64,000 nt of DNA, taken from contig NW_005178601.1 in the NCBI RefSeq assembly GCF_000350225.1, positions 100,275-164,274 of the forward strand, written 5' to 3'. A model generated the notes under the pieces. That model saw nothing but the letters and a program-made list of their open reading frames with translations, did no database searches and was not told the origin of the DNA. Shown piece by piece: positions 28,656 to 38,139 of the stretch (the stretch's first letter is position 1; each line of letters begins with the position of its first letter). The stretch comes from Chondrus crispus. Lineage: Eukaryota > Rhodophyta > Florideophyceae > Gigartinales > Gigartinaceae. A program made the position numbers and the translations under genes.

Positions 28656-29879
28656 CTAATGACGAAAAAACGATTTCTTTTCCTTGGGCTGGGCGGAGAT
28701 CACGTCGGTATCGTCATGCTGAACCATACTTGCGTTGATAGCGTGGGCTGTTTGTTTGGGTTCATCATTTTGGTTAGATGAATGCCTGGGCTTATCAGAA
28801 GATTGAGAAAATCGTTTCTTCATCTCGGCTACGCATGCCGGCTGGTCTTTCCACCAATGACCTTTCTTTCCACATGCCTTACAGTTGGAGTTTGCTTTGG
28901 GGCCTTCACCGATCGGGATCCGACGCTTATTATTGCTACTGGGTTCGGCTTGATGGTGGATTACTCTTTTCCCCAACATCGTTCCATGCAGACTCTTCTC
29001 AGAGCCATCAGTCAGGTTGACACTGATTTCACTTACAGCTCTTGCGGCTGCGTTCAGAGTTAGATTTGGTATATTCTTGAATTCCTTTGTGCGCTTGTCA
29101 TGAAGCTCTAGAATTATCCTAAGGACTTCGCTCGTTTGGTTTATCATCTGTTGACAGATAGAGATGTCAGCATGTTCCTGGGCGAGGGTACTTGCGATGT
29201 TAGCAGTAGAATGCATTATGCTTTTGACTTTCACCTCTGAAAGGGTCACATTCTCTGAGATATGGCTGGAACCCTTAGTTGTGGATTCGCTGATGAGTTG
29301 CAGTATAAGGTGGTTCATTGTCGTCTCCGGTAGCTTAGCGTTCTGGAGGAGAATCATTGCAAAAAGTTGACTGTCTTGAATCGTATTCCCTGAGTGACAG
29401 TTGTTGAGGTAGAGGCTCGCTAAGCCTTTGAATCTCCGAGCAAACACGATGGGACTCTCGTTATTATGGCGTACGCATTGGTGAACATCTTGCATCATTC
29501 TTACGAGGCGTTTGATACTTTCTGTCGGCGATTCTTCTGCAACTATGTCGAGTATCTTCTCTATCATCTTTGACTGATCGGGATCGTCCTCTGCAGGATC
29601 AAGTGATAGCTCCCCAGTATGGAGAGCATGGTCAAGGAGATAACGTGAAGATTCATCGACGGCCAAGTACAGCGAGTCTCCAAGAGCACTATTGGTAGCT
29701 TTAGCGATTTTGCATCCTCCATCAGACATTCGCTTGACAATGCGAACCCATGTGCGTACCTGCTGTCGCCATTTGAACTTATTGGTGACCAGCGTGAACG
29801 GCGGCGGATCTGTAGGCTTCCTCGGAGTAATAGTCATGGCTGGGCCCATAACTGTGGTTTGATCGAAAGTCTGTGCCAT
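28656..29879 (-). CDS. gag: Element C gag, 407 aa, starting inside the 5' LTR
   Basis: The start is the ATG at 29879 in a strong context (ACCATGG). It lies 27 nt inside the LTR, so the first nine residues are LTR-coded and the next few (VMGPA) are coded by the primer site. The frame upstream is open but has no ATG. A second ATG follows just after the primer site (MTITPRKP). The C-terminal third carries a zinc knuckle CKACGKKGHWWKDQPAC. The N-terminal part has helical gag character but no motif I can name. The end overlaps the pol frame near a run of six T in the sense strand. Confidence 0.85.
   Translation of the reverse strand: MAQTFDQTTVMGPAMTITPRKPTDPPPFTLVTNKFKWRQQVRTWVRIVKRMSDGGCKIAKATNSALGDSLYLAVDESSRYLLDHALHTGELSLDPAEDDPDQSKMIEKILDIVAEESPTESIKRLVRMMQDVHQCVRHNNESPIVFARRFKGLASLYLNNCHSGNTIQDSQLFAMILLQNAKLPETTMNHLILQLISESTTKGSSHISENVTLSEVKVKSIMHSTANIASTLAQEHADISICQQMINQTSEVLRIILELHDKRTKEFKNIPNLTLNAAARAVSEISVNLTDGSEKSLHGTMLGKRVIHHQAEPSSNNKRRIPIGEGPKANSNCKACGKKGHWWKDQPACVAEMKKRFSQSSDKPRHSSNQNDEPKQTAHAINASMVQHDDTDVISAQPKEKKSFFRH
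29840..29852 (-). other. Primer binding site of element C (tRNA-iMet anticodon arm type)
   Basis: CTGGGCCCATAAC on the plus strand touches the LTR start at 29853. It is a 13-nt match to the initiator tRNA anticodon arm, the same primer choice as the A and B families although the proteins are only remotely related. Confidence 0.85.
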
Positions 29880-30315
29880 GGTAGAACTCAGGCGGGGACG
29901 AGGAATCGGCACTGCCGGAGGAAGTTCTCCTCAAATTGTTTGCTTTTCTTAATTTCTCTTCTGGTCGCTTCTCTATGCGTTGCTCACCTTGTGCCTTCCC
30001 TCTAGCTCTGGGGTTGCTCGTCTACCTTGCGCTTAAGTAGACGCTTGCTGTTTTTTTCTCTCTATTTCTAGTTGCATTCTCTCTCTAAATGTGCAATGGT
30101 CGCGGGGAGCTGCTTTGCCTTTGCATTTGCATATTGCATTCGACTCTCCTTTGCATTTGCATATTGCATTCGACTCTCTTTCCGACGTCGAGTATTGAAT
30201 GGGCGCGGTAGTGCCTACGTTCTTTATCAGGTACAATGTCTTTGGAATCCATTTGTGATCCCGATCCATTCTCCAGTAGTTCACTTGAACATTGTGCTAC
30301 CTTCAGGGTTTTACA
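29853..30315 (-). repeat. LTR of element C, 5' copy
   Basis: 463 bp, one visible difference from the 3' copy. The gag ATG and its ACCATGG context are at its sense end. The 30-bp octamer repeat is at about 30119-30178. Confidence 0.9.
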
Positions 30316-30320
30316 ACTGT

Positions 30321-30680
30321 ACTGTAGATTACAGATTTTACACTACGATTAATAACCACTGTGGCACATACGTCATACGTGTCACACACGTGTAGGACAA
30401 ATGTCATACGTGTCACACACGTGTCAAATCGAGAAAAATGAAACATGTTCAGAATGTACTGTAAAGTGCCACGAGGTACATAACTTACACGTGTCAACAC
30501 CAAAATTGAAACATGCTCGGAAATGATAGAAAAGTGCAACCGTGTACAAATATGACACGTGTCCACGTTGAAGACCAAACATCCTGAGAATGCTCTTGCA
30601 AGCATTTTAGGTTTCGTCGACGTACACGTGTAATATCTGTCCAGGCTTGGAGCTTAGCATGTGGTCGAAGATTTCCAACA
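30321..30680 (-). repeat. LTR II, 5' LTR of A3, second part
   Basis: Continuation of 24293-24703 after the ACTGT duplication. It includes a 32-bp duplicated segment with an extra CACGTG palindrome (about 30378-30425), also present in both LTRs of A4. It ends TTCCAACA, followed by TCCTC. Confidence 0.85.
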
Positions 30681-30874
30681 TCCTCCTCCTCCTTGATCTT
30701 CCATTTTAGTGCAAATAAACTTCAAGTATTTGAAAATCCGTTCGGGGATCCCAAGCCGTTAACCGATAGTCAACACAATGGCAAGCCCACCCGTCTAAGA
30801 AGTTCGATATGATTACTATGAAGTTGCACTAGGAGAAATTTGCGAACAGATATGTGAATTTATTTGGATGAAAT
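30681..30874 (-). other. B1 leader end and gag start, between A3 and A4
   Basis: On the minus strand an ATG at 30704 begins the B gag (MEDQGGGG), cut by A3 after eight codons. Upstream, 30745-30794 is a 50-nt block identical to the leaders of the A elements. 30870-30874 is the GAAAT target copy of A4. Confidence 0.8.
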
Positions 30875-31572
30875 TATAGAAAGGTCAGCGGGGCAGAGGG
30901 AAGAAGGATGGTTGAAGGTATACTCTTCGAACTACATACAATACGAGCCATTAGGGCTCGTCAAGTGACTCTCCTTCTTGCACTCGTTGATAATCAAGTG
31001 ACATACAATACGAGCCATTAGGGCTGGTCAAGTGACTCTCCTTCTTGCACTCGTTGATAATCAAGTGACTCTCCCTGTTGCACTCTCGGTTGATAATCAA
31101 GTGACTCTCCTATTTCCACTCTCGGTTGATAATCAAATGACTTTCCTACTTGTACTCTCTCTTGCTAATAATTTGGGACCGTTTGAGAGTCAATAATATC
31201 TGAATGTACTGTACTGTAGATTACAGATTTTACAATACGATTAATAACCACTGTGGCACATACGTCATACGTGTCATACACGTGTAGGACAAATGTCATA
31301 CGTGTCACACACATGTCAAATCGAGAAAAATGAAACATGTTCAGAATGTACTGTAGAGTGCCACAAGGTACATAACTTACACGTGTCAACACCAAAATTG
31401 AAACATGCTCGGAAATGATAGGAAAGTGCAACCGTGTACAAATATGACACGTGTCCACGTTGAAGACCAAACATCCTGAGAATGCTCTTGCAAGCATTTT
31501 AGGTTTCGTCGACGTACACGTGTAATATCTGTCCAGGCTTGTAGCTTAGCATGTGGTCGAAAATTTCCAACA
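30875..31572 (-). repeat. LTR II, 3' LTR of A4
   Basis: 698 bp with a local duplication of the region around 30940-31060 and loss of the TATA-containing part. The similar length to its partner is coincidental. U3 units of 36 bp continue at about 31064-31170. Confidence 0.85.
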
Positions 31573-31583
31573 CTCCCCCTCGA

Positions 31584-34500
31584 TCACATGCTTTTACTGG
31601 ACACTGCAAGCCCCAGAAGTTCTACAAACTTCTGGAATAGAATTCGCCCAAGTGCTTTGGTTAAGATATCTGCAGGCATCGAAGTGGTCGGACAATGCGA
31701 CAAATACACAATGTTTCTCTTAATAGCATCTCGTACGTAGTGGTATTTTACATCAACATGTTTGTTGCGACGGTTGATCGATTCATTCTGTGCAAACGAA
31801 ATCGTCCCTGCATTGTCACACCCCATCATGATCGTGGGATCAGAATCAAGTCCAAGAACATCAGCAACCACTTGACGCATCCAGGTCGCCTCCTTACATG
31901 CTTCACATAGTGCAATGTACTCAGCTTCACACGTCGAAGTCGCAACCACAGTCTGTTTCCGGGAACTCCAACTGATAGCTCCACCACAGAACTTGAAAAC
32001 ATATCCGCTGGTCGACTTGCGAGAGTCTGAACAACCGGCCCAGTCAGCATCACTGAAACCAAGCAACTCCGGCGATTTAGATTTATTGTCAAACACGATT
32101 CCTAAGTTTTGAGTCCCTTGCACGTATCGCATTACTCGTTTTACACCTGCCCAGTGTGAGTCACATGGGTTGGCAGAATGTTGGGAAAGCTTTCCAATGG
32201 CGTATGCCAAGTCTGGACGAGTGCCAACCATCAAGTACATAAGGCAACCGACTGCCTCACGATACGGTGCCTTTGTTTCGGAGTCGTTTTCGATAGAATT
32301 CGTGGTTCTGCGACCTTGTTCCATTGGCGTCAGAGAAGGGTTACAAGCCGACATTTTAAAACGGTCAAGCACATTTGATGCATACTTAGTTTGAGTGAGA
32401 CTCAACGTCTTGGCAGTGTGATCTCTTCGAATCTCAAGACCAATGCAGACTTTTGCTTCACCGAGGTCTTTCATCTCAAACCGTTTGTTAAGCTCCCCCT
32501 TCATCCATTTGATGGCATGGATATCACTACCAGCGAGCAACAAGTCATCGACATAAAGTGCAATTAGCATGATAGTGTTACCAATGCGTTTAATGTAGAG
32601 GCACGGATCACTACGTGAAGTCTCAAATCCCAATTCATCGAGTAAGAAATCATCCACTTTGGTATGCCATTGACGAGGTGCTTGTTTAAGACCGTAAAGT
32701 GCTTTCAAAAGTTTACACACGTGATCACTTTTGCTTTTGTCAACGCAGCCTTCGGGTTGCTCCATGTAGATGTCTTCATCCAAGTCGCCGTTCAAAAACG
32801 CAGTCACGACATCCATCTGATGAAGTTCAAGGTCGTAATGAGCAACTAAGGCAAGAAGTAGACGAATAGTGGTAAACTTTATGACAGGGGCATATGTCTC
32901 AGTATAGTCAAGACCCTGCACTTGCTGGAATCCACGGGCAACAAGTCTGGCTTTTGCACTTTCAACTATATTGCCATTTGCATCAGGCAGCTGCTTGACA
33001 TTGAAAACCCATCGAGATGTCAAGATGTTTGACGCCTCAGATCGAGGAACAAGTTTCCAGGTCTGATTCTTAGTCTGCGACGCAAGTTCTTTGTCAATGC
33101 CGGTTTGCCAGAATGCAGCTCTAGGACCGTGGGTTGCTTGTTTGAAAGTCTTGGGACCTTCAATAGCGACATGCGCATGTGAAAGAGGAGCAGCTGCAAA
33201 GTTGCTCCTCCACCATGATCCGGGAGGTCTACTGATTCGAGACGATCTTCGTACAGCTGGAGTCGGAGTTGGAGGGGTGACATTCGGAGTTTCGACGGGA
33301 GGTGATACATCATCTTCATCATTCTCACCTACAGAGTGAGTGTCCTCGTTTTCAATAACCTCCCCTGAAATTTCATCCTCTTCCGACCCAACCTCATTAG
33401 TATTTGGGGTATCGGCTTCATTCTCATTGTCGCCACCGAGCAATACAACGCCAACGTCAGAGCTGATTGAATCTTTTTCATGTGCAGGAATGTCATGCAT
33501 CCCACATGTCGATTCATCAAACTTGGCATCTCGTGAAACAACAACTTTACTCAACTCTCCGTCCCAAAGTTTGTATGCTTTACTGCATTGCGAATAACCG
33601 AGAAACATCGCTTCACGCGCTCGCAAGTCAAGCTTACGGAGCTCTAATTTCGGTAATGTATACCAACACTTTGACCCAAATACTCTCAAATGGCCAACAT
33701 TTGGAGTTGACTTCATCCAAATGTGATGGGGAGTCGTGTTAACTGGCAAAGCCCGTGAAGTAACTCGATTGCGTACATATACTGCAGTGGCAAGAGCCTC
33801 GGCCCAGAATCGTTTACTGACCTGTTTATGAGAAAGCATGGAACGGACAAGATCAATCAAGGTTCGATTTAAACGTTCAGCAACACCGTTTTGTTCAGGT
33901 GTGTAGGCAGTAGTGAGCTGGTGCTGTGTACCGTTTGAATCCAAATATGACTTGAATTCTGTCGACAAGTACTCTCCCCCTCGATCAGTGCGAAGCACCT
34001 TCACTTTGCGACCAGTGTGCGTTTGGGCAAACTGTTCATACAACTTGTATTTTGCAAAGGCCTCAGATTTATTTCGCATCGTGTACACAACTACCCAGTT
34101 CGAGTGATCATCTACAAATGTAATGAAGTATCTCGAACCACCAATGGACTGTACTTCGAGCGGACCGCAAACGTCAGAATGTACCAAGTCAAGACAGTTC
34201 TGTGCTCGAGACGATGATCGCTGTTTCGGGATTACTGATCGCGTTGCTTTGCCGAACACACACGCAGGACAAACGAGAGAGTGATTGTCAGACTTTCGAT
34301 TCATTGCACCGATCACATCGCTTTGACGAACATTGATGCCACTTACCACATTATTGTGAATCATTGATGCGATTCCTTGTACGTTAACATGGGCCATTCG
34401 TTCATGTAGCGTCTGCAAGGTAACTACGTGAGCAGAGAAAGTTTCATTCATGACATCAAGTATGAATAAATCCCCAACTTGACTAGCTGTGGCAACTACA

Positions 34501-35681
34501 GTTGGTCCTGCAGTAACGATGCATTTTTCATTTTCAAATGACACTTGCAAGCCCTTTGAAACAATTTGGCTAACAGACAGAAGCGAGTATCCGAAATCAG
34601 GGACATGCAAAACATTGGACAATTTGCAAGGATGTGGACTACCATTGACGTTCAACATGAATTCTACCTCACCACGACCAGCGATATTGGCTCTAGCCTT
34701 AGTGCCCATCTCGACTGATCCAGATTGCATCTGTTCATAAGTAACGAACATAGAGCGATCAAATGTAATGTGGGCACTGCAACCGGAATCCACAAGCCAT
34801 GACCCTGCGTTTATTGCCTTCCTTTCGGGAGAAGAAGTCGAAAGCAGGCATGTAAAGTCGCTTTCAGCAAAGGCAGCAGTAGAAATTTCATCTCGAGATA
34901 CGAATGCACTTGGCTTCATGCCGGGGTTGCGGGACCGGAACCCGTCTGGCGGTGCTGGTCGGCGCCCATTCACATCCTTGCCCCAGCAACGCGCTGCAGT
35001 ATGCCCATGTCTATTGCAATTCGTACATTTCATATCGCGTCGAATAGGCATACGATTGACAAGTGCAGGTGCATGTGGTGATGAAGCAGAAGCGGTTTTC
35101 ATGCTCTCTCGTTGTTCCTCTTGCAGCAGACGACTCTTCACAAAATCGAGTCCAAACACTTTATCCTCATTGCCAAGTGCGTCAAGAGCAACAATCAAGT
35201 TATCGAATCGTGGAGGCAAGCCATTCAACACAGCCATTGCAACTTCTTTATCGTCAATCTCAACACTCATTGACTGCAATCTGGCAGCAAGTTGCTTCAC
35301 ACGATTGATGAACACGAGCACTTTCTCGGATGGGAGCATGGAGACAGTGTAAAAGTCGCGACGGGCGGCAAGTTTGTTGAGCAAAGTATGACGCTCAAAC
35401 ACATTCAGAATTGCTTCCCATGTCTCTTTCGCACTGCTACACCCTCGCACATGTTGCAAGTAGTCATCAGAAAGCGTGAGTCCGATGACTGCCTTTGCTT
35501 TTGCGTCACCACGGATCCATTTTCTCCGGTCATCTGACGTCGCATTCTCCGGGATATCATCAAAAACGTATTGATCGACATCTCGGAGAGCAAGCAGTAG
35601 CTCGATTTTCTGCTTCCAGATGTAAAAGTTAGATGCGGTCAGCTTCTCGATTCTGACCGATCCAGAGCTTTGGTCATCCAT
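31584..35681 (-). CDS. gag-pol: A4 gag-pol polyprotein (Copia A-II), 1365 aa
   Basis: It starts at the ATG at 35681 (MDDQSSGS) and ends just before the polypurine tract. The domains are as in A1: UBN2 gag, knuckle CTNCNRHGHTAARC, protease VDSGCSAH, DD35E integrase, RT with YVDD, RNase H with DADWAGC, and a C-terminus with ADILTKAL. It is the best representative of the A-II body in the window, since A2 is partial and A3 is shortened. Main differences from A-I are in the protease-proximal linker and the acidic linker between integrase and RT. Looks whole. Confidence 0.93.
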   Translation of the reverse strand: MDDQSSGSVRIEKLTASNFYIWKQKIELLLALRDVDQYVFDDIPENATSDDRRKWIRGDAKAKAVIGLTLSDDYLQHVRGCSSAKETWEAILNVFERHTLLNKLAARRDFYTVSMLPSEKVLVFINRVKQLAARLQSMSVEIDDKEVAMAVLNGLPPRFDNLIVALDALGNEDKVFGLDFVKSRLLQEEQRESMKTASASSPHAPALVNRMPIRRDMKCTNCNRHGHTAARCWGKDVNGRRPAPPDGFRSRNPGMKPSAFVSRDEISTAAFAESDFTCLLSTSSPERKAINAGSWLVDSGCSAHITFDRSMFVTYEQMQSGSVEMGTKARANIAGRGEVEFMLNVNGSPHPCKLSNVLHVPDFGYSLLSVSQIVSKGLQVSFENEKCIVTAGPTVVATASQVGDLFILDVMNETFSAHVVTLQTLHERMAHVNVQGIASMIHNNVVSGINVRQSDVIGAMNRKSDNHSLVCPACVFGKATRSVIPKQRSSSRAQNCLDLVHSDVCGPLEVQSIGGSRYFITFVDDHSNWVVVYTMRNKSEAFAKYKLYEQFAQTHTGRKVKVLRTDRGGEYLSTEFKSYLDSNGTQHQLTTAYTPEQNGVAERLNRTLIDLVRSMLSHKQVSKRFWAEALATAVYVRNRVTSRALPVNTTPHHIWMKSTPNVGHLRVFGSKCWYTLPKLELRKLDLRAREAMFLGYSQCSKAYKLWDGELSKVVVSRDAKFDESTCGMHDIPAHEKDSISSDVGVVLLGGDNENEADTPNTNEVGSEEDEISGEVIENEDTHSVGENDEDDVSPPVETPNVTPPTPTPAVRRSSRISRPPGSWWRSNFAAAPLSHAHVAIEGPKTFKQATHGPRAAFWQTGIDKELASQTKNQTWKLVPRSEASNILTSRWVFNVKQLPDANGNIVESAKARLVARGFQQVQGLDYTETYAPVIKFTTIRLLLALVAHYDLELHQMDVVTAFLNGDLDEDIYMEQPEGCVDKSKSDHVCKLLKALYGLKQAPRQWHTKVDDFLLDELGFETSRSDPCLYIKRIGNTIMLIALYVDDLLLAGSDIHAIKWMKGELNKRFEMKDLGEAKVCIGLEIRRDHTAKTLSLTQTKYASNVLDRFKMSACNPSLTPMEQGRRTTNSIENDSETKAPYREAVGCLMYLMVGTRPDLAYAIGKLSQHSANPCDSHWAGVKRVMRYVQGTQNLGIVFDNKSKSPELLGFSDADWAGCSDSRKSTSGYVFKFCGGAISWSSRKQTVVATSTCEAEYIALCEACKEATWMRQVVADVLGLDSDPTIMMGCDNAGTISFAQNESINRRNKHVDVKYHYVRDAIKRNIVYLSHCPTTSMPADILTKALGRILFQKFVELLGLAVSSKSM

Positions 35682-36876
35682 TTCGCCGAATGGATGTACC
35701 CTTCGAGTATACAAGGTCTTCTGTTCCGGGATCCCAAGCCGTTAACCGATAGTCAACACAATGGCAAGCCCACCCGTATAGGAAGTTTGTAGCGATTACT
35801 CGGAAACGTTCTTGGTGCTTGTTCCCGGCGGAGTGGAACAAGCGTATTCTTCTTAAAAATGCCTTAGGGCGCTACCCCTATATGTCGGCCAGTGCGGGTC
35901 TTTCGACTGTGAACTAAATCAAACGTGCCACGAGTAAGCACAACAACTTTGCCTGTAGACGAACCAGGACTTTTGGTTACTACCGCGAACGGTCCCTGCA
36001 ACCTAAATCGGCTTGTCCAAACTTGATACGGTACTGCCTCAGAGGGTCTCCCACAACACAAGAATGAAACTGCCTTCGTCGTACTCGTGTGATTTGTTCA
36101 CAATCACTCCTTGGGTCACCCTCTTCCGTGCGAACTTAGTCAAGGTACGCGACCTTATACACGTATAGTGAGACGTTCAGTGTTTAGGCACGTATTCTCT
36201 TCACCCAGGGGACCGAAGTCGTACCTATAGGGCTAATACCGAGAGCGTTACCCACACCGCCGACGCACCTCCCGAAGGCAGAGTGCGGATCGACTAGACC
36301 AGTACACTGTGATCCTCCCCGAGGATCAGTAATTCGTCTCTCGACGATTCTTGGTCGGACCCTCGCTCAAGTCAGATTTCCAATGGCACAAGCCTTTCAC
36401 CAAGAGCGAGGGTATGTTCCACTGAGGATTTGGCAGTGCGTTGGCCACTAGGGACTTTCTTCCTCCCGACTAGCGGAAGGCTCACCCACAGCTCACACAA
36501 CGACTGCCACGACAAAGCAAAAAACTGAGAACTGACGGACCACTGAGGATTTGGCAGTGCGTTGGCCACTAGGGACTTTCTTCCTCCCGACAAGCGGAAG
36601 GCTCACCCACAGCTCACACAACGACTGCCACGACAAAGCTGCAAGACCACAAAGTTGATTTCCAAAAACTGGAAACTGACGGACCACCAAACTGAAAAAT
36701 CGGCTGAAACGGTGCTCAAAACGACGGCGAAAACTGAAAAAACTGAAAAACCAAACTCGAAAGCGGAGACTGAAACTGATACCTTCTTCTTCTGCTTGAC
36801 GAGCTGAACAAACTGATACTTGAACGACGGCGAAACTCGAACTTGAACCAAAACGAAGACGACGATCAGCGTTGAA
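35682..36876 (-). other. A4 leader with direct repeat of about 100 bp
   Basis: It has the same design as the A3 leader: the 50-nt block at 35728-35777, the hairpin region at about 35815-36420, two copies of a 100-bp unit starting at 36420 and 36541, then a pyrimidine-rich (sense) stretch to the primer site. Confidence 0.7.
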
Positions 36877-36890
36877 CTGGGCCCATAACA

Positions 36891-37589
36891 TATAGAAAGG
36901 TCAGCGGGGCAGAGGGGAGAAGGATGGTTGAAGGTTGCTGGTGGTTGACTGGAAAAGAAGATGATACCATTTTACTCTTGGTCGCCAACTATTGGCGCTA
37001 CTTATACTCCTCGAACTACATACAATACGAGCCATTAGGGCTGGTCAAGTGACTCTCCTTCTTGCACTCGTTGATAATCAAGTGACTCTCCCTGTTGCAC
37101 TCTCGGTTGATAATCAAGTGACTCTCCTATTTCCACTCTCGGTTGATAATCAAATGACTTTCCTACTTGTACTCTCTCTTGCTAATAATTTGGGACCGTT
37201 TGAGAGTCAATAATATCTGAATGTACTGTACTGTAGATTACAGATTTTACAATACGATTAATAACCACTGTGGCACATACGTCATACGTGTCATACACGT
37301 GTAGGACAAATGTCATACGTGTCACACACATGTCAAATCGAGAAAAATGAAACATGTTCAGAATGTACTGTAGAGTGCCACAAGGTACATAACTTACACG
37401 TGTCAACACCAAAATTGAAACATGCTCGGAAATGATAGGAAAGTGCAACCGTGTACAAATATGACACGTGTCCACGTTGAAGACCAAACATCCTGAAAAT
37501 GCTCTTGCAAGCATTTTAGGTTTCGTCGACGTACACGTGTAATATCTGTCCAGGCTTGTAGCTTAGCATGTGGTCGAAGATTTCCAACA
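36891..37589 (-). repeat. LTR II, 5' LTR of A4
   Basis: 699 bp. Only three 36-bp U3 units (37071-37178) against five in A2 and A3. TATAAG is on the minus strand at 37001-37006. CACGTG-type palindromes lie at about 37285-37540. Confidence 0.9.
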
Positions 37590-37596
37590 GAAATCC

Positions 37597-38139
37597 CTAA
37601 CTATTCTGTTCACAAACTACCTTTAAATGTGCGGCACCGTTCTCGTGGCACTTCAGGTGCCCGTGAGACTCAAAGACGCGATTGCAAGGGATACAACGCG
37701 GAGTCTCCTTAGCGTTGGCAACTGGAATGCGATGAGACCTAGACTGAATGTGGTCGTAAAAGGCCTTCGCACTATTGCCACTAACGCCGCACACTTTACA
37801 ATACCGCTTATACCGCGGGCACACCTTACGATTCCTCTTGCGCTCACGCTTAAACTCTTTATCCGCGAGAACAGCCGCTTTCCGAGCAGAAAGTCGATGC
37901 GTAGTTCTCTTTATTGGTGCGGGAACAGAGCGCGGAATACGAGGAATCCTATATGGTGCGCAACTCGAGGACGGACCCGGAAGCGCGAGCCGAGGTGAAG
38001 GTTGATCCTCAGGCTCAAGCACCTCAACGGATACGACCTCCGATGTCCGAACCGTTCGACCGGTGACCAGCTTCCCAGGCGCAAAGCGCACCGGTACTAA
38101 TTCCAGATCTAACACAACCCCGTAAAAACAGGTATTCAC
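37597..38139 (-). CDS. Two-zinc-finger reading frame in the B1 leader, about 180 aa, function unknown
   Basis: The frame is open on the minus strand, in the sense of B1, between its primer site and gag. Residues counted from 38139: a basic stretch at 97-113 (KRERKRNRKVCPRYKRY), then two fingers of identical spacing C-x2-C-x12-H-x5-H (C114, C117, H130, H136 and C149, C152, H165, H171). This is the U1/matrin-like class, which often binds double-stranded RNA. The codon at 38139 is GTG and no ATG occurs in frame before the upstream stop at about 38184, so it may be an exon, a splice-joined leader frame or a captured host piece. The upstream 12 codons are strongly hydrophobic. The stop is three bases from the A4 target site. 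Confidence 0.55.
   Translation of the reverse strand: MNTCFYGVVLDLELVPVRFAPGKLVTGRTVRTSEVVSVEVLEPEDQPSPRLALPGPSSSCAPYRIPRIPRSVPAPIKRTTHRLSARKAAVLADKEFKRERKRNRKVCPRYKRYCKVCGVSGNSAKAFYDHIQSRSHRIPVANAKETPRCIPCNRVFESHGHLKCHENGAAHLKVVCEQNS

Larger units (their letters stand above)
24704..30315 (-). mobile_element. Copia C element, divergent lineage, whole-looking and very young, 5612 bp
   Basis: Two 463-bp LTRs (24704-25166, 29853-30315) differ at one position by eye, so the insertion is recent. The target duplication ACTGT is at 24699-24703 and 30316-30320, inside the A3 LTR. Gag (29879-28656) and pol (to 25306) are in different frames. The primer site at 29840-29852 is of the tRNA-iMet anticodon type. 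Both long frames are open and it looks whole. RT and RNase H are only distantly similar to those of A and B. Confidence 0.92.
18237..30680 (-). mobile_element. Copia A-II element A3, nearly whole, carrying nested element C
   Basis: LTR II copies lie at 18237-18975 and at 24293-24703 plus 30321-30680; the second is split by C. The target duplication TCCTC (18232-18236, 30681-30685) lies in the B1 gag start. The leader is 23080-24278 and gag-pol 23079-19105. The 3' end carries about 90 bp of LTR I head between pol and the polypurine region. The right LTR has a 32-bp duplication that the left lacks; otherwise the LTRs are close. It is broken by one nested insertion and one rearranged end. Confidence 0.9.
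30875..37589 (-). mobile_element. Copia A-II element A4, whole-looking
   Basis: LTR II copies lie at 30875-31572 (698 bp) and 36891-37589 (699 bp). The target duplication GAAAT is at 30870-30874 and 37590-37594, in the B1 leader. Gag-pol is 35681-31584, the leader 35682-36876 and the primer site 36877-36890. Both LTRs have the 32-bp duplication; the left one is rearranged in its U5/R part. The coding frame is open throughout. It looks whole apart from the 3' LTR rearrangement. Confidence 0.92.
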
